A stretch of DNA of 64,000 nucleotides, from positions 61,042,103-61,106,102 of the forward strand of contig OZ007569.1 in NCBI GenBank assembly GCA_963931925.1, read 5' to 3'. This stretch comes from Onchidella celtica (Eukaryota > Mollusca > Gastropoda > Systellommatophora > Onchidiidae). Shown piece by piece: positions 56,901 through 64,000 of the stretch (its first letter is position 1; each line of letters starts with the position of its first letter). The translations under genes were made by a program, and so were the position numbers. The notes under the pieces are model-generated. The model saw only the letters and a list, made by a program, of their open reading frames with translations. It searched no databases and was not told the origin of the DNA.

Positions 56901-57683
56901 ATTCTAAACATCATGTTGAAAAAGTAAGAAAATATTCAAATTTTCATTTCTGCCATTTTAAGACATTTGTTCCTTGTACTACCTGTAGGCATTTTCTTCA
57001 TTGTACAATCAGTGTTCTTGTTGACTGTTTGACTTTGCTTGTTTCATGTATTCTAAGCACTTTCCTAATATCATTCCTGTCCTCTTCCATCTCATGCCAT
57101 TCCAGATCTTGTCTTTGTCAAAATTTCTCTCTGTCTGAACTCTGCTATGTCCGATTTAGGCCTAGGCTGGTGATGGTTACCTATTACTTTAAATGATTGT
57201 TTTATGTTAAAACATATTGTTAATCAACAACTTATTGCCTTAAATGATTTTTACCTGTTATTAAAAGAAAAGTTTACATTTAATCATAGTACTTATCATC
57301 AATGTTGTATTACTGTGTGTTATTGTTAAGCTGTCGTCCATATTTGATTTTTGTTTTCATTGTAATTTCTGTAATGTTTTCTAATGATGTTTTATCAATG
57401 TAGTAAATTTCAATGTTTCCCATTTATTTAGATAATTATTATTTAACATTTTGAATAAAAATATTGTAACTGTTATAATATATTAGTGAAAATAAATAAA
57501 TACAGGCTAGGATTATAAATCAGTCTCATGAATTTGGTGTTTTATGGTAAGTTTTGATAATCAGGTCATGATGATAATGTTGATGATGATAACAGCATGT
57601 GTGACAGTGATGCATGACGGTCGGTGGCTTTAAGGGGATTTCCAAAGTTTATTTAAGTTTGGTACTACTGAATAATGTTTCAT
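53960..57683. other. 3' flank or long 3' UTR; no further gene recognised
   Basis: AT-rich sequence with several AATAAA sites. The longest open frame (54640-55008, 122 codons) is hydrophobic but unlike any protein I recognise. It may all be 3' UTR/intergenic DNA. Confidence 0.4.
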
Positions 57684-58602
57684 ATATGTGAGTGTGCATG
57701 AGAAAACCCACAATAAGTCGCAAACATGACATTTTGAGTTCTGTACACATAATAAAAGACAAGACATTTCTGATAAATTGAAGTCAGTGACCCCCCCTAA
57801 AACAAGATTTTGAGAAAACGGCATTTAATCCTAAAAGTGGCAATAGCTAATTGACCCATTAATATTTGGAGTGATTGCTGTTAGGAGACCGTAGTCTAAT
57901 AACTAAGCCGTTATAGAGATCATAGTGAGTAGTGTTCACTGCTCGTCTACAGTTTACCCTGTAACATGCCACGGTCCCCTAAACACCAGCCAAGTCGGAA
58001 GTTTTTGGATCTTGTTAGGAGACCGTAGTCTAATTACAAAGCCTTTATAGAGATCATAGTGAGTAGTGTTGACTGCTCGTCTACAGTTTACCCTGTAACA
58101 TGCCACGGTCCCCTAAACAACAGCCAAGTTGGAAGTTTGTGTCGGGCCCATATTTTCACTTCAAAGCCGTTTTTCTCAAAATCAGCTCTTTCGACATATG
58201 TGAGTGTGCATGAGAAACCCCACAATATGTCGAAAGAGTTGATTTTGAGAAAAACGACTTCGAAGTGAAAATATGGGTCCGTCACAAATTCCAACTTGGC
58301 TGTTGTTTAGGGGACCGTGGCATGTTACAGGGTAAACTGTAGATGAGCAGTGAACACTACTCACTATGATCTCTATACCGGCTTAGTTATTAGAATACGG
58401 TCCCCTAACAGCAATCACTGCAATATTAATGGGCCAATTAGCTATTGCCACTTTTAGGATTAAATGCCGTTTTCTCAAAATCTTGTTTTAGGGGTGTCAC
58501 TGACTTCAATTGATCAGGAATGTCTTGTCTTTTATTATATGTACAGAACTCAAAATGTCATGTTTTCGACATATTGTGGGTTTTCTCATGCACACTCACA
58601 TA
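57684..58602. repeat. Large imperfect palindrome (long inverted repeat)
   Basis: Two arms meet around 58213. The innermost stem is GGGCCCATATTTTCACTTC... (58144-58200) against 58226-58281. The arms continue outward through TTAGGGGACCGT-type sequence to TGAGTGTGCATGAGAAAACC at both outer ends. The same TGAGTGTGCATGAGAAA motif also forms the loop. The left arm is longer by a tandem copy of a unit of about 125 bp (57887-58011 and 58012-58137). Total about 0.9 kb; probably a fold-back transposon or MITE with long inverted repeats. Confidence 0.85.
58297..58400. repeat. Mini inverted-repeat unit within the palindrome
   Basis: About 100 bp bounded by TTAGGGGACCGT and ACGGTCCCCTAA. Two diverged inverse copies lie in the left arm (ends near 57889/57990 and 58014/58119). 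It looks like a tiny MITE that was amplified within the larger structure. Confidence 0.6.
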
Positions 58603-61600
58603 ATTATGGTGGCGGGTGTTTGGTGGATGCTTCTGACCGGGTCTCCTTGTGTCCTGTCATTCTGCTATGGATCAATGCTGTCTCTTGCTTCTTCCAAGCA
58701 TAAAATATGGCGGCAGTTATCTTGTTGACGCACTTTCTCCAAACTCCAACTCAGCTTCATATGTGGCGAACTTTTGACATTTAGATGCTCTGAAACTTTC
58801 AGAATTTCCATTCTCTGTACGTTTTACCATTTCATTGAATTCCCACAAACTTATGGATAGGAGGATGTCCTCACAGCGCTATGAATAAACTGTTATTGTC
58901 ACAATGTACCACTTCGATAAGGTAAAAATGGTATGATAACTGCTGTATACCGTACGAAAATGATATAGTCAGTAAATTTTAAAAGATCAGGCAGAATGGG
59001 TGATATATTTGAGGAAGGGTGATTATTAATAGTGACGATTAATGAAGACCATGCTGTAAATAATTAGAATCGTGTACAACAAAATCATGAGTGTGAATTG
59101 AAAGAAGAAACTGATGTGACTTTTGAGCACTTTGCATAAGAGTGGAAACGTTTAAAAAAAAGTATTGTTTGTCTTTCACCTTTCGTTTACCGCAATACTA
59201 ATAGTATTCCAACCAGCAACCCTATGAAAATCCGACGTCAATTAGACTGCACATAAGAATGATATCATTTATATGAAGATCCGCTGGTTACGACATCGCG
59301 TCGACATCGGTTTGATGTAGGAAAGCCGCCCCTAGGGTAATCCAACCAAACCTTCCTAAAATCTGCCTTGGATTGACGTAGTGATGCTGGCTGGGATGCT
59401 TCTGGCATGGGCATTTCTAATAATGGGCATAGTGTATATAAAAATATAAATATAAAAATCCTATGAAACTTACAATGGAATGTCAGTGTGAAATGTGAGC
59501 ATCTTTTGATGATCAGTTAACCTTAGACTTTCATTTACAGTATAACACAACACGAAATAACTAAAGATTCACAAACTGCCCATAGAAATGTAACCCAGTA
59601 GCCTAACCCAGCCAAATAACATAAGATTAATTAATTAATGGGGCAGGTGAGCAACGAAAATACGAAAACGGGGAAAAACAAGTCACAATTAAATAAATCT
59701 GTCGAGTTGGGCGTGTGTAAATTTGTTCTCGTTTTGCATATCATTAGAATGATGTCCTAAGCTTAGCAGTTTTTCATCACTGTCGACTCTTAGCGTCTAT
59801 TGTGTAAAACGTTTGTGAACTTTAACAGAAGGATGGAGATTTTACACAGCATCGAACAGAAGGGCCTAACCGAAGGCGGCCGGCAGATGAAAAAATCCCT
59901 CATTACTTTAAAACAGAAATAAAAGAAGACGTTTAAGTGCTCCTTTGATCATAGTACGAAATGCACACCTGTTAGCTGTAAATTGCAGAAAACCGAGGAC
60001 CAAATTATGAAAAAAAAAAAAAATCGATTTTACCAAACTGCGAATTGGTGCAACATTTTTCACCCTGAACAGAAAACAATATTGGTGAATACCATAGAGC
60101 TCTTGAGATAACGGTAGTCTATTTATAGAACTCGGAAGTGAATACTCAACCCACCAAAATGCACATAAAATGAACACGTTTAGTGTTTCTCATAGTTTGG
60201 TATTCTAGAACTTTTTAAAATTATTTTTCAATGATCTGGTCACTGATCTGGTCTAACTATTATTTTTGACAAAGAGCAAAGACGCAAACTCAAATCAAGT
60301 TATACGGTCTAGCACAGAAAAAAAAAAATGAAAAAGGGCAGTTTCATAAAGTTTAGGGTCAGATGCGAACTATGCAAAATTAATCAATCCAACAGATAGA
60401 CTGATTCCGCTAATTCTAAAAAAAAAAAAAAAAAGCAGTGTAATCAAAGATGTTGTGTGTAGCATCATTGGTATAATTATAACAGGCTGCCAGAGACATG
60501 CTACTGCAGGCTGCAATACCGTAATGGGACAGTTCACAGCAATATAAAATTTGTCACTTCCCATCCTCACCGAAATCTGGCAGAGGTTACATTATGCTGA
60601 CTGTACTTGCTGTAGTTGGTCATGTTTGTTATTTTACCGTGGCAGGTAAACCGTTCGTTATGTAAACTGAGATTTCGCAGCCGTCATGTTTGTGTGCCAT
60701 CACGCGGATAAACTCTGCCTGTGACGAACACAGTTCACAAAAACAAAACAAGAAAAAAAAAAGGCTAAAATAAATTAGTGACGGTTAAAAAAAAAAAAGG
60801 GGGGGTGGGGGGGGGGGGAGCTGTTGTAGTAGATCAGAACTGATGCAATAGTAAGTCAGTCCTGATCAAGGAGGTGTGCTATTTATAACCTCCTTGGTCC
60901 TGATGCATTTATTAATAACCCAGTTACATCGTCTACAAGACCGGCGTTAATCAGTTTTGAAGATTTTGAAATAAATGGTTTCAATGAAAAGTGTGTACCG
61001 CTTCTTTTTTGCTAATGGCGGCGGGGGGGGGGGGGGGAGAGGAGGGGTGGTATGAAGAGAATGTCGAATGTCTGTTCCACGTCAGGCTCTTGAAATAAAG
61101 TAGACGGATCAGTCATAAAACAAGAACGAAAAGTGAAATAAAAAAAGAAGGAGAAAAAGGGGGGGGGGGTGGGGGGGGGGGGGACATACTCCTTGCAGTA
61201 GGCGGCGCCTATTGTTGACACGGCATCCCACAGTTCGCTTGTTCATAGTCACCGCGCAACGCTGCAAGCTTGCGATATACACTAAAAGATACCAACCTGT
61301 CTGGTAGAAGTGGTCAAATGCAAAACAAAAAAAACAACAAAAAAACAACAAAAAAAAACCAAAAAAAAACTATTGACTGAAAAAAAACAACAAAAAAAAA
61401 TAAACGGAAAGAACGAGCACGATAACGAAAACTATAGAAAAAAAAAAAGACAAAACTTAACTGGCAATTACAATTAAGAGGAAAACGAAAGACTGTTTAA
61501 AAACAAGCATGTTTAAGGGTGGATGAATACTTCACTTTCCTGGAAGGGGGAGGAGGACAAAACCAGCGACAACTTTTTTAAAGGGAAAGAAAAAAGGGAA

Positions 61601-62439
61601 GGGAAACGGTAACCACAGGCAGGCGTGCGCCTTTTGCCTTCTGCTCACGACCTCAGCCAGACGACAAAAAGTCGATGGCGAGCGCCAGCGTAACTGGGCT
61701 CCTCCCCTTCCAGCAGAAGCGGAATTTATGGAATACCAATCAGCTTCGTCTGCTCGTGTCGGCTTCCGTCTGTCGAGCCCAATTTGCTGGATTTCTCTCA
61801 CTTCGTGCTTGTCTCACAATCATACCAGGGAGATCCTCGGAGAGGGACCAAAACTTTCTTTTTATCGCATTACTTTCTTTTTCATTCCGTTTTATTCTTG
61901 GCGATTTTGTAAAAACAATCTTTGAGGCATCTAAGCATTGACGACAATTCCAATGGATAATAGGTCCTGCAGAACTTCTTTTCCTTTCTTGGTTTGATTA
62001 AAAGACCCAAGGGCCATTTTTACCATCAAATCAGGTACCGGTAAGTATACTTATTTAACTATTTTGACGCAATTTCCCGCCATCTGTATGGGTGTACAAT
62101 TGTGCTTAGAAGAAAGGGAATGGCGAGGGGGAGGGAGTTTGGTTTTTAAATGAGTTTTTACTTTGTGTTGAGAACAACAGAATGGGCAGGCATAAACCAG
62201 CTGGAAAGTAATTTGGATGTGAACCATTGGGTGGTCGGACTAAAGCTCTAAACCGTATATTTATCAGATAGACAAACAGGAAGATTAGTCAAAATATGGC
62301 AAAAGAAAAAAAGAAAAAGTTGTATGTAGCAAAGCGTTGCATACAACCGTTTCTTTCCTTTTTGCCACGTTTCGACTTGGGCTACAAGCCTTGCATGCTG
62401 CCCACAAGTTTTTTCTGCTTTTTAAATAATAATATTTAG

Positions 62440-62440
<1 letters not shown>
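58603..62440. other. No recognisable gene; homopolymer-rich
   Basis: Has G runs at about 60799-60820, 61022-61037 and 61160-61182, A-rich CAAAA tracts at 61321-61450, and several poly-A runs. A GTAAGTAT at 62041-62048 could be the donor of a 5' noncoding exon of a gene beyond the window, but there is no other support for this. Confidence 0.5.
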
Positions 62441-62868
<428 letters not shown>

Positions 62869-64000
62869 GACGGCTGTCTTTCACTCCAAACTTATTAAAG
62901 AAACCCATGTAATCTGATTTACAAGCCTTTTTTGTACATATTTCCATGCTCATATTTGTGTGATAAATATAATGTTGGACAAGCATTTCGGAAGCACAGT
63001 TTATTATATGTCAGACAAACACCGTTTAATTTGACAGACAATACTACAGATTGACAAAGCTAACTGAACAGAATGACTAAGGAGACTGAGCAGAATGACA
63101 AAGCTGACTAGGCAGAATGACAATATTATTATGAAGCTGATCTTGTTATTTTTATTCGGCACATGTCTCAACTTCCTGTGTCATCCACAAGGAGTTTAGC
63201 CTCATAAGAAGAAGAGACGCAACAACGAACGAAAGCCATACAAGCTAAAAACAAAACACACATAAAAACGTCCCAAAAATATTGGTTTTGTAATGCACGT
63301 ACTAAGCTACTTAATCTGAAAATGTACTGCTCTTAAGTTCGAAACCAGAGTAGGTCTACATCTGCTGAGCTCACAGTCACAGTAATGATGACAATGGCAG
63401 TTTTCAGCCGGCCATTCCTGTCCTTTCCAAATTGACTGCACCTACCAGTTTGCAACAAAACAAACAAACAAACATACAATTGTACAAACAAACAAAACAA
63501 GGACCAATAGAAACTTAATATAACCTGCAAAGAACTGTAAGTCGTCTCTAAAGCGGGAACTCTGAAATGTTTTCTGCCTGTTTGTATGGGCAAACTGTTG
63601 AACTGTTTATGATTCTGTTTAACAGGAATGTAAATTAAGAAAAAACAAACAAACAAACAAACAAACAACAATAAAACAACAACAGCAACAACAACGACGA
63701 CGACAAAACTGCAAATAGATCTACCGTTTTGCATTATCCGAGGGGTATTTTGTATATGACATTTTGCCGATTTTGAGGTTTTGCCATGAAAGTAGTTCTG
63801 TCACTTTTAATTTTATTAGAGTCTACGTGTCGTGTAACTGTCATTCCAATCGGTTAGAAACTTTTCGAGGTATATTATGTGTTTGTGACGTAATTTTTTA
63901 AAGGCTTTTTAGCCCTTTTGCCGATCAAACTTCAATCTTCATTTTTTCAAAAAGGCAAAAATACACATAGAACAATAATATGGCAAATACCCGATGATAA
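62869..64000. other. No recognisable gene; CAAA repeat
   Basis: Contains CAAA/CAACAA repeats at 63455-63500 and 63643-63705 and a short GACTAAG/AGACTGA.CAGAATGAC repeat near 63065-63125. No exons identified. Confidence 0.5.

Noticed and set aside
61675..61941. 88-codon plus frame, possible first exon
   Set aside because: No recognisable similarity and overlapping open frames in other phases; chance frame in a GC-richer stretch.

Overview
This window is nuclear DNA of an animal. It is intron-rich, AT-rich and crowded with transposable elements and microsatellites, with no bacterial gene organisation. The protein-coding genes are conserved metazoan genes. The element types (Ty3/Gypsy of a kind common in aquatic invertebrates, Helitron, pogo-like, PIF/Harbinger, hAT, tRNA-headed SINEs) and the AGATCT-rich microsatellites suggest a lophotrochozoan, most likely a mollusc. 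The species assignment is inference; nothing in the window fixes it.

Three host genes can be reconstructed exon by exon. TBP, the TATA-box binding protein, lies on + with 7 coding exons from 15627 to 21980. A small mitochondrial cytochrome c oxidase subunit 7A / COX7A2L-like gene lies on - with 2 coding exons, 31784 down to 27803. A coiled-coil gene that looks like CCDC170 lies on + with 12 coding exons from 42545 to 53795. TBP and the COX7A-like gene are convergent; a 3.2-kb DNA transposon with a 66-bp minisatellite inside it fills most of the space between their 3' ends.

Layout: 0-15 kb is gene-free in what I can read. It holds a probable solo LTR (0.8-1.95 kb), a tRNA-derived SINE (2.3-2.65 kb), a weak LTR candidate (5.2 kb), a PIF/Harbinger remnant (7.3-8.3 kb), microsatellites, a 5'-truncated non-LTR retrotransposon (9.5-10.7 kb) and a tandemly duplicated repeat (11.6-12.5 kb). 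15.5-22.7 kb is TBP, with a solo LTR in intron 4. 23.8-27.0 kb is the transposon with the minisatellite. 27.5-31.8 kb is the COX7A-like gene, whose single coding intron holds a nested stack of a pogo-like element, a solo LTR and Helitron ends. 32.9-38.6 kb is an apparently intact, very young LTR retrotransposon with gag and pol. 38.6-42.4 kb holds a THAP-like remnant and SINE/LINE tails. 42.4-54 kb is the CCDC170-like gene, with a hAT-type MITE and a Helitron end in its introns. 57.7-58.6 kb is a large imperfect palindrome. 58.6-64 kb is repeat-rich DNA with homopolymer runs and a long GATA/TAGG tract.

The strongest candidate for something new is the LTR retrotransposon at 32907-38570. Its two 168-bp LTRs are identical and flanked by a 5-bp target duplication. 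Its LTR ends are TA...TA rather than TG...CA, its RT active site reads CVDD, and pol lies in the +1 frame relative to gag. The sequence directly after the 5' LTR is complementary over 14 nt to a segment inside that LTR, which is the geometry of tRNA-independent self-priming known from the Tf1/sushi group. Function is inferred from sequence alone throughout.
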